Shown here: positions 16,963 through 26,321 of the stretch, one piece after another
Position numbering within the stretch: position 1 is the stretch's first letter
Layout: every line of letters begins with the position of its first letter
Position numbers and translations under genes: made by a program
The notes under the pieces: model-generated
Told to the model about the DNA's origin: nothing
The model's database searches: none
The model's input: only the letters and a program-made list of their open reading frames with translations
Source: Thermoplasmatota archaeon
GTDB lineage: Archaea > Thermoplasmatota > E2 > UBA202 > JdFR-43
NCBI GenBank assembly: GCA_029258955.1
Contig: JAPDJT010000004.1
Coordinates: 1 to 64,000 of the forward strand
Direction of reading: 5' to 3'
Length of the DNA: 64,000 bases

Positions 16963-17038
16963 TCCGTGGCACCCAAAATTAAAAAATTTTTTTACTATTA
17001 CATAATACATATTTTACTGCACAAAAGGAGGAGTTGGT

Positions 17039-20000
17039 ATGGAAAGAAAAGGCAAATTTTTTTGGATATGTGTATTTATATTAGTGATTTTTGCCATTAC
17101 AATTTTTGCAACAGAAAAAACAGATGCAAAAGTATTGGTATTTGAGAACTGTGATGATACGAGTGGATGGGGTACTGGAGGCAGTTCAGCAATTCTTTCA
17201 CTAGACTATGTAGATAAAATTGAGGGAAGTGCGAGTTTCAACCTGACTTCAACTAGCTACGGATGGGGGCATATTAAAATTACTAACTATGATTTTTGGG
17301 ATTGGAGTGATTACAATTATATTTCATTCTGGGGGAAATATGATGGACGCATTGAATCTTATATAGCACCCTATTTAGAAATAATAACATATTATAATGG
17401 CGACATTCAATATCATGATTGGTATCCCTCATATTCCTCTGAATGGAAACTCTTTACATTCAATTTAAGGGAAGCACCAGATTTATATTATCCTCAGGTA
17501 GAAGTAGTTGATTTTGCGGTCTATTTCTGGAACAGTGGAAAACATTTGCATATCGATTACATCATCCTTTCCCAGAATGCAACACTGGTTGAAAATATGA
17601 GGACACGTGCACTATATGATTCCATACAGGAAGCAATAAATGATGCAATACCGGGAGATACACTCATTGCCCATACCAATTCTTATGATAGCATATATGA
17701 AGAAAATGTGGTTATAAATAAATCAATAACTCTAATAGGAGATGGCGCTATAATAGAGCCACCTTCTGGAGATGGAATAAAGGTGGAGACAAGTAATGTT
17801 GTTATAAGAGGATTCAAAATAGGTGGAACAGCATTAAGTGGAAATGGAATTTTAATTGGCACTGGATGCAGCAATGTTGTTGTAGATAATTGCGAGATAT
17901 ACGGTTTCACTAATGGAATAGGACTCAATGGGGCTGTAAACTGCATTATAAATAACACAAGAATACATGGGAATACATATGGGATATATTTATCCACTCC
18001 CGGGAATAAAATAAAAATGACCAATAATACTGGAATTTATAGCAATTCTTATGGAATATACCTCATAAATGCAAATAATAATGAGATAGATGGTGCCATT
18101 GTTTATAGCAATTCCAACCATGGCGTTTATTTACTCAACTCTAATTATAATACTCTAACAAACGCTACAATTCATGACAACTCACAACATGGCATATATT
18201 TCTATAGCTCCAATGGTAATATCATCAAGAACAGCAATATTTATAGCAATGCTGATTCATCTTTAGATTATTGTGAGATATATTTGGAACGCTCCTCTTA
18301 TAATACAATCCAGGATAGCGATATCCATGACAATAATAACTGTACCATCATGCTGAGATTCGCGAACTTTACTTCTATCAAAAATAATGACATATACAAT
18401 AGCCAGTATGGAATATACATTCTCGATAGCAACAATGCTACAATAAATTACAACAACATATATTCAAATACCAGATATGGGGTTTTTGCAACAGATAGTT
18501 CAAAAGATATAGATGGACAATTTAATTACTGGGAAGATAAAACAGGTCCATATAATGAAACAACACATCCAGAAGGAAAAGGAGACAACATAACGGCGAG
18601 TGTTGACTACTCCCCATGGCTTGGTTATGCATGGCCAATCAGCCCAATGATATTCTATACCAATGATGTTATTCAGGATGCAATAAATGGAGCAAGAGAT
18701 GGCGATATCATCAAAATCTTTCCTGGCACATATAGAGAGAACATTGTTATAGATAAATCTTTGAAATTGATTGGTGATCCAGCCATAGATGCAAACGGAA
18801 GTATTGGAATAACGATCACATCAAATGACACACTCATATATAATATAACGGTATATAATGGAACTATTGGCATATATGTTTATAATCCTTCATATTTCAT
18901 AAAAAATGTAACTCTAGTTGATTGCAATGCATACAACAATAGCCAGTATGGAATGTTTTTCTATATGGTAAATGATAGCGGAATAAAAGGAAATTGCAGT
19001 ATCCATAATAATGGAAATGGAACGTTTTTCTGGATCGGTAGCAACCTCTTTATAAATGGAAATATAAGCGTATATAACAGTAGCAACAATGGAGTATATT
19101 TTTCGATGGTTAATGAAGGCAACATTACAGGAAAGGTGCATGTCTATAATAACAGTATTAATGGAATTTATTTCTATGCTGTTTTTAACACCACTATAAA
19201 TGGCTCTGGCGTTTACATCTATAACAATGGTTTTGAAGGATCTGGAACGACAGGTGCAGGAATTTTGTTAGAAAATTCCAATTATAATTTTATAGATGGA
19301 ATAAAATGCAGCAACAACACATATAGCGAAATACATCTTTACTATTCTAATGGAAATACAATAAACCATACAATTCTGCAGAATGATACAGAATATGACG
19401 GGATATGGCTTGAACACAGCAATTCAAACAGAATAACAAACAACACTATAAGATGGAATGCTTATGATGGAATTTATTTAGATTTTTTCTCCTCTTTCAA
19501 TCTCATCTATAACAACACCATATATGAAAATGGAAAAGAGGGAGAAGAAGGAGGAATTTCTATACATGATGCCAGTAATAATATAATTAGGAAAAACAAG
19601 ATATACGACAACTGGAATAACGGAATAAATCTCTGGGGAGAAAACAATTCAGGCGGTGGAGGTGGAGACAATAACATCATTGTTGAAAATGATATTCACA
19701 GTCATGATATTGGAATCTATATTGGGGATGGCTGCCTCAACACAACTATTATTTACAACAACATTTACAATAATGCAGACTATGGTATCCTGAGCAATGT
19801 TACTGTTCCCGCTTTATTTAATTACTGGGGAGATGAAACTGGCCCATATAATGCTACAAGTCATCCTGAAGGAAAAGGAGATAACATAACAGCCAACATT
19901 ATTTACTCTCCATGGCTTGGTTATGCATGGCCAATCAGCCCAATGATATTCTATACCAATGATGTAATTCAATATGCTATATTTGCTGCAAAAGATGGAG

Positions 20001-23000
20001 ATATTGTGAAAGTTTATCCAAGTGTATTTGGTGTATATCGAGAAAATGTCATAATCAATAAATCAATAATTCTTACAGGCGACCCAGCCGTAGATGCCAT
20101 GGGAGGAATAGGAATAAGCATACTAGCAAATGACACACTCGTAGAAAATTTCATAATATATAATGGTTCAATAGGAATTGCAATAGGAGATATTAATTTA
20201 AGCCTTGGACAGATATTGCATAATATAACGCTTAGGAATATCACCCTTTATGGCAATACAAATGCTATAAATAATTCAACAATAGTTACACTTCTAAGCC
20301 TGATCAACACATCTATAGCTTCTGCTGGAATGGATTTGCTTGTAAAAGGAGTAAATTACCTCAATATTTCAGATGTTGCTATAACAAACAATGGAAGCTG
20401 GGGTGCTTTGCTGTGGGGTGTTGAAAACCTAACTTTCAACAATAGCTATATTCATAATAATACCCAGGGTCTCTATCTCTTCTGGGTTAATAACAGCGAA
20501 GTATATAACAATACATTTGGAAGCAATTATGCATGGGCTGTAACAGCTATTCTTTCTCGCAACATAAGCTTCATTAATAATACATTTTCACAAATAAATC
20601 CAACAAAAGTAACATTTAGCTACAATGGTAATATTTCTGTAAATGGTGTTGATTATCCACCTTGGCCTCCTGCTGGATATAGTGGAGTAGGCCAGTACAT
20701 CAATATTTTAGCTGATGGTTGGGTGAATTTATCAATGTATTACAATGAGTCAGTAAATGGCAGATTTCTCAAGATATGGAAGTTCAATGGCATATGGATT
20801 GAAGATGGATGGAATGGAACACGCTATTTGGATATAAATAAGAAGATAATAGGGGTGAATATAACAAATGTTGGCGACCCAATATTTACTCCTCTTATCG
20901 ATGCTTCTCCTCCTGTTACAACTGTTCATCTTGGAGAGCCAAGCTATAGAAATTACATTACATCATACACTCCAATAAATATAACTGCTTATGATAACAT
21001 TTCTGGAGTAAATCATACATACTATCGTCTATGGTGGCTTAATGGAAGTGTATGGGAGAATATAACTGGCATAGTTGAGTATGGAGGTAACTTTAGTTTT
21101 GCTGATTATGGTCATCTGCAAGAATGTGAGCATCGCATTGAATACTGGAGTGTGGATATAGTAGGAAATGTTGAAGAACACAAAAATATGACAGTTTATA
21201 TTGACAACACTCCACCAAATGCCTACATATATTATAGTGGGCAGAGCTATTTGGATAAATATGTGAGGAGCGATACAACGATAATAATAATTGCAGATGA
21301 TAGGGGAGAATGTCCTGTAAATGTGACATATATTCTTTATAACATATGGAACGGCTCTGCTCATCACTGGGCTACATGGCAAAGAGTAGATGGAGATACA
21401 GCATATGTTGAACCTCTCCCAGCAGATGAAGGAGAATACTGGCTGGAGTATATAGTAAGTGATGCTCTTGGAAACAATCAATCATATAACAAATCATTCT
21501 GGATTGATAATAGTCCTCCAGTATCCACCATGACACCAGATAATAACTCATATGTTTCTGCCTCAACCTATCTTGAAATTTCTGCACAGGATATGCCTCC
21601 TGGAGAAGGAGCAGCAGGAGGAATAACAACAAGATATCGTATATGGAATGGTTCTTGGCAGGAGTGGCAAACATACGATCCATTCACTAAATTCCGCTTT
21701 ACTGAAGCTTGCATCCATTATGTGGAATTCTATTCATATGATGCCTTGGGTAATACAGAAGAAACGCACAATTATACATTTTATGTTGATACAACTCCAC
21801 CATCAACAAACATTGATGCAGGAAATCCAAATGCAGAAGCAGGAGAAAATAAATACTTTGTTACAACTCACACCCCAATTTGGCTAAATGCTACTGATGC
21901 AGGATGCAATGGAGGAGCAGGAGTAGCAGAGCTACATTATACAATCATATACAATGGCTATCCATATGAGTTTGTTGTATATGATAATGAAGAAGGAGAT
22001 TGGGATAATGCCATAGGAAGCATATCTGTAAATATATCATTTAATGAAGAATGCAATCATACATTAATTTACTGGGCTGTTGATTATGTTGGAAATGTTG
22101 AATTGCAAAATACAACATATTTCTATGTTGATGATACACCACCAATAATAAATTTAACAATTGGCTCTCCACAATACAACAAGGATGGCAAGCTATTTAT
22201 TAACTTTAGCACACCGATATGGGTGAATGCTACAGATGATGGCTTAACAGAAGAATGTACAGTAAGCTCTGTTGAATTATATGTGGAAGTATGGAATGCA
22301 GAATATGGATATATGATGTGGGAAGGACCACTTTATGATTATGTTGATGATGGATGGGCAAGTATTTACTTCAATATTGAAGAAGAATGCGAGCATTGGA
22401 TTAACATAACAGCTATAGATAATTTAGGCAATACAGCATATTACAACTATACTGTTTATGTAGATAATAGCCCACCAGTAATAACAAAAGAAATAGGAGA
22501 ACCAAAATATATTATGGAATTTTTCATGCTTGAGGATGGTTTCGATTTTGGTATCCCTGTGTATATCACCTCTTCCACACCAATTTATCTTAACATTACT
22601 GATGATGGCACAGAGCCATGTATAGTAGGCTCATTGCATGTAAGGGTTGGCATATGGTGCAATGGAGAATGGAATTATACATGGTACAATGTTACAGATA
22701 GTCCATTGAATCTAACGGTTTATTTGCCAGGAGAATGTGTGCATTATTTGAATATAACAATGTATGATGATTTAGGAAATGTTGCATATGACAATGAAAC
22801 ATTCTATGTTGATAATAGCAATCCAGTTAGCAACATAGATGCAATCATTCCATATTGTCAAGAAGTTAATGAAACAAATCCATTGAGAATAAATGCAAGC
22901 GTTTATGACTTGCCAGAAATATGTGCATCTGGAATACAAAAAGTAGAATTGTATTACAGATATGCTCCATACAACCATTCGTTTGGAAACTGGACATACT

Positions 23001-23695
23001 TTGGAAATGCTTTATATGATGAAATAAATGACAAATGGTATTGGCAATTTACAGCTCCAAAAGGACCAGGCTATTATCAATTCTATAGCATTGCGTATGA
23101 TAACTTAGGACATAAAGAAAATATGACAGTAATGGAGGAAAGTTTATGTATTAAACTAAACATGACAATACAACTCCATCAGGGATGGAATTTAATAACA
23201 ATACCAATAAAAACAAATTGGACAGCTTATGATTTAGGAACAAATATATCAGGATGTACCTTAGTTGTTAAATGGGATGCATCTCTACAAAAATACATTG
23301 CTCATTATGTACCATGGGAAACAATAAATAACTTTGATATTAAGCCAGGAGAAGGTTACTGGATATATGTTGAGCAGGATACAGAATTAAGGATAGTTGG
23401 GTGCTTAATAGAAGAGATAAATGTAACCCTATATCCAGAATTGAATTTACTTGGATGGGCTAACTTAGACGATACAAATATGTCTGCAGTAGTAAATGAA
23501 GGAAAGGGAATATCTGGAGTAAGTTATGGAGACATGGTTGCAGTATGGAATTCATCATTACAAGATTGGGCAATACAAATCATAGGAATACCGCAAATGC
23601 CAGATGATAAAGCATATGAATTAACAATAGGAGAAGCATTCTTTGTGTATAGAAGCGATGGCACAGCCTACTGGAATGGAGGAAGAGAGTACTAG
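17039..23695 (+). CDS. Giant surface protein: beta-helix plus Ig-like repeats
   Basis: 2218 residues, exported (signal peptide at 1-30, ATG behind GGAGGAG). Order: a jelly-roll-like module (about 33-180); three right-handed parallel beta-helix blocks of NosD/PbH1 repeats (about 185-500, 560-930, 965-1270) rich in NS-NGIYL-type turns; about eight OmpL47/Ig-like modules of 90-100 residues (about 1290-2040), each closing with a YVDNSPP-like linker; and a C-terminal region with two GWNLITIP/GYWIYV-type repeats (about 2045-2218). Dozens of N-x-S/T sequons suggest heavy glycosylation. There is no terminal membrane anchor. A role in binding or depolymerising polysaccharide, or as a surface fibre, is inference. 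Confidence 0.85.
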   Translation: MERKGKFFWICVFILVIFAITIFATEKTDAKVLVFENCDDTSGWGTGGSSAILSLDYVDKIEGSASFNLTSTSYGWGHIKITNYDFWDWSDYNYISFWGKYDGRIESYIAPYLEIITYYNGDIQYHDWYPSYSSEWKLFTFNLREAPDLYYPQVEVVDFAVYFWNSGKHLHIDYIILSQNATLVENMRTRALYDSIQEAINDAIPGDTLIAHTNSYDSIYEENVVINKSITLIGDGAIIEPPSGDGIKVETSNVVIRGFKIGGTALSGNGILIGTGCSNVVVDNCEIYGFTNGIGLNGAVNCIINNTRIHGNTYGIYLSTPGNKIKMTNNTGIYSNSYGIYLINANNNEIDGAIVYSNSNHGVYLLNSNYNTLTNATIHDNSQHGIYFYSSNGNIIKNSNIYSNADSSLDYCEIYLERSSYNTIQDSDIHDNNNCTIMLRFANFTSIKNNDIYNSQYGIYILDSNNATINYNNIYSNTRYGVFATDSSKDIDGQFNYWEDKTGPYNETTHPEGKGDNITASVDYSPWLGYAWPISPMIFYTNDVIQDAINGARDGDIIKIFPGTYRENIVIDKSLKLIGDPAIDANGSIGITITSNDTLIYNITVYNGTIGIYVYNPSYFIKNVTLVDCNAYNNSQYGMFFYMVNDSGIKGNCSIHNNGNGTFFWIGSNLFINGNISVYNSSNNGVYFSMVNEGNITGKVHVYNNSINGIYFYAVFNTTINGSGVYIYNNGFEGSGTTGAGILLENSNYNFIDGIKCSNNTYSEIHLYYSNGNTINHTILQNDTEYDGIWLEHSNSNRITNNTIRWNAYDGIYLDFFSSFNLIYNNTIYENGKEGEEGGISIHDASNNIIRKNKIYDNWNNGINLWGENNSGGGGGDNNIIVENDIHSHDIGIYIGDGCLNTTIIYNNIYNNADYGILSNVTVPALFNYWGDETGPYNATSHPEGKGDNITANIIYSPWLGYAWPISPMIFYTNDVIQYAIFAAKDGDIVKVYPSVFGVYRENVIINKSIILTGDPAVDAMGGIGISILANDTLVENFIIYNGSIGIAIGDINLSLGQILHNITLRNITLYGNTNAINNSTIVTLLSLINTSIASAGMDLLVKGVNYLNISDVAITNNGSWGALLWGVENLTFNNSYIHNNTQGLYLFWVNNSEVYNNTFGSNYAWAVTAILSRNISFINNTFSQINPTKVTFSYNGNISVNGVDYPPWPPAGYSGVGQYINILADGWVNLSMYYNESVNGRFLKIWKFNGIWIEDGWNGTRYLDINKKIIGVNITNVGDPIFTPLIDASPPVTTVHLGEPSYRNYITSYTPINITAYDNISGVNHTYYRLWWLNGSVWENITGIVEYGGNFSFADYGHLQECEHRIEYWSVDIVGNVEEHKNMTVYIDNTPPNAYIYYSGQSYLDKYVRSDTTIIIIADDRGECPVNVTYILYNIWNGSAHHWATWQRVDGDTAYVEPLPADEGEYWLEYIVSDALGNNQSYNKSFWIDNSPPVSTMTPDNNSYVSASTYLEISAQDMPPGEGAAGGITTRYRIWNGSWQEWQTYDPFTKFRFTEACIHYVEFYSYDALGNTEETHNYTFYVDTTPPSTNIDAGNPNAEAGENKYFVTTHTPIWLNATDAGCNGGAGVAELHYTIIYNGYPYEFVVYDNEEGDWDNAIGSISVNISFNEECNHTLIYWAVDYVGNVELQNTTYFYVDDTPPIINLTIGSPQYNKDGKLFINFSTPIWVNATDDGLTEECTVSSVELYVEVWNAEYGYMMWEGPLYDYVDDGWASIYFNIEEECEHWINITAIDNLGNTAYYNYTVYVDNSPPVITKEIGEPKYIMEFFMLEDGFDFGIPVYITSSTPIYLNITDDGTEPCIVGSLHVRVGIWCNGEWNYTWYNVTDSPLNLTVYLPGECVHYLNITMYDDLGNVAYDNETFYVDNSNPVSNIDAIIPYCQEVNETNPLRINASVYDLPEICASGIQKVELYYRYAPYNHSFGNWTYFGNALYDEINDKWYWQFTAPKGPGYYQFYSIAYDNLGHKENMTVMEESLCIKLNMTIQLHQGWNLITIPIKTNWTAYDLGTNISGCTLVVKWDASLQKYIAHYVPWETINNFDIKPGEGYWIYVEQDTELRIVGCLIEEINVTLYPELNLLGWANLDDTNMSAVVNEGKGISGVSYGDMVAVWNSSLQDWAIQIIGIPQMPDDKAYELTIGEAFFVYRSDGTAYWNGGREY
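18614..18669 (+). repeat. 56-nt exact internal repeat, copy A
   Basis: Inside the giant surface gene, 56 bases starting CCATGGCTTGGTTATGCATG are identical to 19910-19965. They encode PWLGYAWPISPMIFYTND, the linker that opens a new beta-helix block. Flanking sequence is similar in protein but not in DNA. Confidence 0.9.
19910..19965 (+). repeat. 56-nt exact internal repeat, copy B
   Basis: Partner of 18614-18669, 1296 bp away (a multiple of three). Recombination between the copies would remove exactly one beta-helix block in frame. Confidence 0.9.
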
Positions 23696-23713
23696 TTCCT
23701 TTTTTCATTTTTT

Positions 23714-23820
23714 GAAATAGAAATAGGATATTGTCATGCATATTCTTCCATGTGATAATAGAATGGAATATTTTTCATCTAATCAATAATCCCAAATGAC
23801 TATTTCTTCTCATTTATTTT
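23714..23820 (+). repeat. Intergenic hairpin repeat, copy 5 (extended)
   Basis: GAAATAGAAATAGGATATTG, TATTCTTCCATGTGATAATA and a first right arm, followed by a second right-arm-like stretch CCCAAATGACTATTTCTTCT then CATTTATTT. It follows the T-rich end of the giant gene (T tracts at 23699-23713, a likely terminator) and precedes the mbh promoter. Confidence 0.6.
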
Positions 23821-23851
23821 AACATTCTAAAAATTAAAATTAAGATAAAAT

Positions 23852-23873
23852 TTTAAATATAGAAATTCTATAT
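23852..23873 (+). promoter_or_regulatory. mbh operon promoter with palindrome
   Basis: TTTAAATAT (23852-23860) is a TATA box about 25 bp before the mbhA ATG, implying a leaderless message. ATATAGAA-A-TTCTATAT (23857-23873) is a perfect 17-bp palindrome overlapping the TATA box and the region up to the start site, so a bound protein would block TBP. It does not resemble the GTTn3AAC site of the Pyrococcus regulator SurR. Confidence 0.55.
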
Positions 23874-23879
23874 CTTTCG

Positions 23880-24374
23880 ATGTTAGCCTTCATAGCATCC
23901 TTTATATTTTGCTTGATTCTCTGGCTTGCATTGACTTTCAATGGCAGGATGTGGGGATACGATGAAATATTGGCTGGTATTATCTTTTCCATTATAGGAG
24001 GAGCTATTGTAAGAAAAATATTCATAAAAGACTATAAACTGGCTAAAAGATTCATTTTCCTCATAGCATATCTTCCTCGCTTCTTCTATGAAATGGCTAA
24101 GGCAAATTTTGATGTTGCTTATCGAGTCATAACGGGAAAAATTAAGCCAGCTATAGTTAAAATATCTCCTGGCTTAAAAAGTGATTTAGCTATAACAATT
24201 TTAGCAAATTCAATTACCCTTACACCCGGAACGCTTAGCGTAGATGTAGATGATGAGAAAAATTTGTATGTCCATTGGATTTACGCAAAAGATGATGTTT
24301 TGGAAAAAATGCCTCGCGATTATAAGCCTATTTGCTCTACATTTCCAGATTGGGCAAGGAGGATAGGAGAATGA
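23880..24374 (+). CDS. mbhA: Membrane-bound hydrogenase subunit A (MnhE-like)
   Basis: 164 residues with the MnhE/Mrp-E pattern: N-terminal membrane helices (LAFIASFIFCLILWLALTF, GIIFSIIGGAIV), then FYEMAKANFDVAYRVITGKIKPAIVKI and SITLTPGTLSVDVDDEKNLYVHWI. It is the first gene of the 14-gene Mbh operon and part of the sodium/proton antiporter module in the membrane arm. The order of the fourteen genes matches the mbhA-N operon of Pyrococcus furiosus. The stop overlaps mbhB as ATGA. Confidence 0.9.
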   Translation: MLAFIASFIFCLILWLALTFNGRMWGYDEILAGIIFSIIGGAIVRKIFIKDYKLAKRFIFLIAYLPRFFYEMAKANFDVAYRVITGKIKPAIVKISPGLKSDLAITILANSITLTPGTLSVDVDDEKNLYVHWIYAKDDVLEKMPRDYKPICSTFPDWARRIGE

Positions 24375-24628
24375 ACCCGTTTATGATAGCCTTGGTAATA
24401 ATCTTTGTGTCGATTGCAGTAGCAATAATAAGAGTTTTACTTGGTCCCACCGTTCCAGATAGAGTGGTTGCATTGGATACAATAAACACTCTTGTTATAG
24501 CTGGAATGATTTTATTTGGAACAGCAACAAAAATGCTTATCTATATAGATGTGGCAATAGTTTATGCACTGCTTTCATACATAACAACCCTATTTATAGC
24601 AAAATATCTGCAAGGTGGTGAGCTATGA
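24371..24628 (+). CDS. mbhB: Membrane-bound hydrogenase subunit B (MnhF-like)
   Basis: 85 residues, three membrane helices, MnhF/Mrp-F family: IIRVLLGPTVPDRVVALDTI is the conserved loop. The start at ATG 24371 gives an ATGA overlap with mbhA; a longer frame from 24332 runs into mbhA and is not used. Forms part of the ion-translocating antiporter module. Confidence 0.9.
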   Translation: MNPFMIALVIIFVSIAVAIIRVLLGPTVPDRVVALDTINTLVIAGMILFGTATKMLIYIDVAIVYALLSYITTLFIAKYLQGGEL

Positions 24629-24972
24629 TTTGGGAAATCATTTATATATGCTTAGGCATAGGCGTTGCCTTTAATTTACTTGGCTCTTTAGGTTTGCTTC
24701 GTTTTCCAGATGTTTACACTCGTTTGCACGCTGGAACCAAATGCACGACGTTTGGAAGCATTTTCATTTGTTTGGCATCTATAGCATATGGTCTATGGAA
24801 ATGGTATGACGGCGATGAGCAAATGATTTCCTTAGCCATTCATTCATTCTTTGCTTTACTTGCTATATTGCTAACAAATCCAACAGGAGCACATGCAATT
24901 GCAAGAGCTGCTCATAGAAGCGGAATAAAGCCTGTTAAAGCAGTTGTAGATGATTTGGAGGAGAGAAAATGA
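24625..24972 (+). CDS. mbhC: Membrane-bound hydrogenase subunit C (MnhG-like)
   Basis: 115 residues, MnhG/Mrp-G family, three membrane helices. LGLLRFPDVYTRLHAGTKCT is the diagnostic motif, followed by NPTGAHAIARAAHRSGIKP. Overlaps both neighbours by 4 bp, so translation is coupled. Confidence 0.9.
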   Translation: MIWEIIYICLGIGVAFNLLGSLGLLRFPDVYTRLHAGTKCTTFGSIFICLASIAYGLWKWYDGDEQMISLAIHSFFALLAILLTNPTGAHAIARAAHRSGIKPVKAVVDDLEERK

Positions 24973-25247
24973 TTGAAATAGGGCTAAGTTTATTTGAAAT
25001 ATCCTTAATTCTAGTATCAATATTTACTGTAGCTTCAGCCATTATTTCTGTAGTGTTTAAAGATTTGCTAGCTGCAGTTGTTGCATTGGCTGTAATGAGC
25101 CTGCTGTTATCCTTATATTTCTACATGCTTCATGCTCCAGACGTTGCTATTGCTGAAGCTGGAGTAGGAGCTTGCATAACGACTGCTTTATTCATCATTG
25201 CCATAAAGAATACAACGAGAATGGAGGAGGAGGTGGAGGAGGAATGA
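24969..25247 (+). CDS. mbhD: Membrane-bound hydrogenase subunit D (DUF4040)
   Basis: 92 residues with three membrane helices. The DUF4040/MrpA C-terminal motif [20 protein letters not shown] is complete. It corresponds to a helix bundle that in Mrp antiporters is fused to MrpA. The acidic tail (EEEVEEE) precedes an ATGA overlap with mbhE. Confidence 0.9.
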   Translation: MIEIGLSLFEISLILVSIFTVASAIISVVFKDLLAAVVALAVMSLLLSLYFYMLHAPDVAIAEAGVGACITTALFIIAIKNTTRMEEEVEEE

Positions 25248-25498
25248 AAAAAGCAATCATATTCATCATATTTGCAATTTTCCTCTTCTATACTGCTTAT
25301 GAGTTGCACCCATTTGGAGAAATAAAGGAATCAAAAATGGATGATTATATTATTGAAAATGCACAAAATGAGACTGGCGCAAATAATGTTGTAACAAGCG
25401 TTGTCTTTGATTATAGAGGTTATGATACGCTTGGGGAGGCAACAGTATTATTTACAGCTATAGCTGGAGCATTGGTTGTGTTGAGGAGGAGAAAATGA
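25244..25498 (+). CDS. mbhE: Membrane-bound hydrogenase subunit E
   Basis: 84 residues from ATG 25244. The first helix ([18 protein letters not shown]) is followed by an extracytoplasmic loop and [20 protein letters not shown], then a last helix and RRRK. This is the MbhE/MrpA-tail pattern. A frame opening at 25172 overlaps mbhD and is discarded. ATGA overlap with mbhF. Confidence 0.88.
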   Translation: MKKAIIFIIFAIFLFYTAYELHPFGEIKESKMDDYIIENAQNETGANNVVTSVVFDYRGYDTLGEATVLFTAIAGALVVLRRRK

Positions 25499-25965
25499 AG
25501 GAAGAAAGAATGAGTATAATTGTGACAACAATAGCGAATCTCCTATTTCCATTCATAATCATATTCTCATTCTATGTGATAATGCATGGACATCTTACAC
25601 CCGGAGGAGGCTTTCAAGGAGGAGCAATTGGTGCATCCGCCATAGTAATGCTTATTGTCGCTTATGGAGCAAGAGAAATTAGAAAGAAAGTAGGAGAAGA
25701 AAATCTATCAATTTTTGAAAGTATCGGAGGTTTAATATTTGTTATTGTTGGCATACTTGGCTTTATAATGGCATCAACATTCTTATATAATTTCCTAATA
25801 GGAAGCGAGCTATTTGGAAAAATACCTCCATTGGGAAGCAATCCCGGTTATTTAAACACGGGAGGAATTTTGCCTTTACTTAACATTGCTGTTGGAATGA
25901 AAGTAATTGGAGGGTTGGCTTCAGTAGTGTTGGTAATGGCATTATTCAGGGGTGATAAAGAATGA
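25495..25965 (+). CDS. mbhF: Membrane-bound hydrogenase subunit F (MnhB-like)
   Basis: 156 residues, four membrane helices, MnhB/Mrp-B family. The hallmark [20 protein letters not shown] is present, and [20 protein letters not shown] is typical of the C-terminal half. Part of the antiporter module; 4-bp overlaps on both sides. Confidence 0.92.
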   Translation: MKEERMSIIVTTIANLLFPFIIIFSFYVIMHGHLTPGGGFQGGAIGASAIVMLIVAYGAREIRKKVGEENLSIFESIGGLIFVIVGILGFIMASTFLYNFLIGSELFGKIPPLGSNPGYLNTGGILPLLNIAVGMKVIGGLASVVLVMALFRGDKE

Positions 25966-26321
25966 TTTACAATATCCCATTTTACACAGTTATCGCATTA
26001 ATTTTGATAGGCTTGTATGCCATTTTATTTAAAAGAAATTTAATCAAGATAGCAATAGGAGTAACTATACTTGAGAGTGGAGTCAATTTATTTCTTATTA
26101 CATTAGGATATAGAAAAGGAGGCGTAGCCCCTATTTATACAAATCTGCCTCCCAGCATAGAGGTTCCAGAAGGAATGGTTATGCCTGTTCCTCAAGCATT
26201 AACGCTTACAAGTATTGTTATAGGAGTGGCTGTATTGGCTTTAATTCTATCTTTAGCAATAATGATTTATCGTCATTATGGAACCTTAGATAGTAGAAAA
26301 GTAAGGAGGTTGAAAGAATGA
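25962..26321 (+). CDS. mbhG: Membrane-bound hydrogenase subunit G (MnhC/NuoK-like)
   Basis: 119 residues, three helices, MnhC/NuoK family: LIKIAIGVTILESGVNLFLI carries the membrane glutamate expected in the proton path, and PVPQALTLTSIVIGVAVLAL is the conserved third helix. Confidence 0.92.
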   Translation: MIYNIPFYTVIALILIGLYAILFKRNLIKIAIGVTILESGVNLFLITLGYRKGGVAPIYTNLPPSIEVPEGMVMPVPQALTLTSIVIGVAVLALILSLAIMIYRHYGTLDSRKVRRLKE

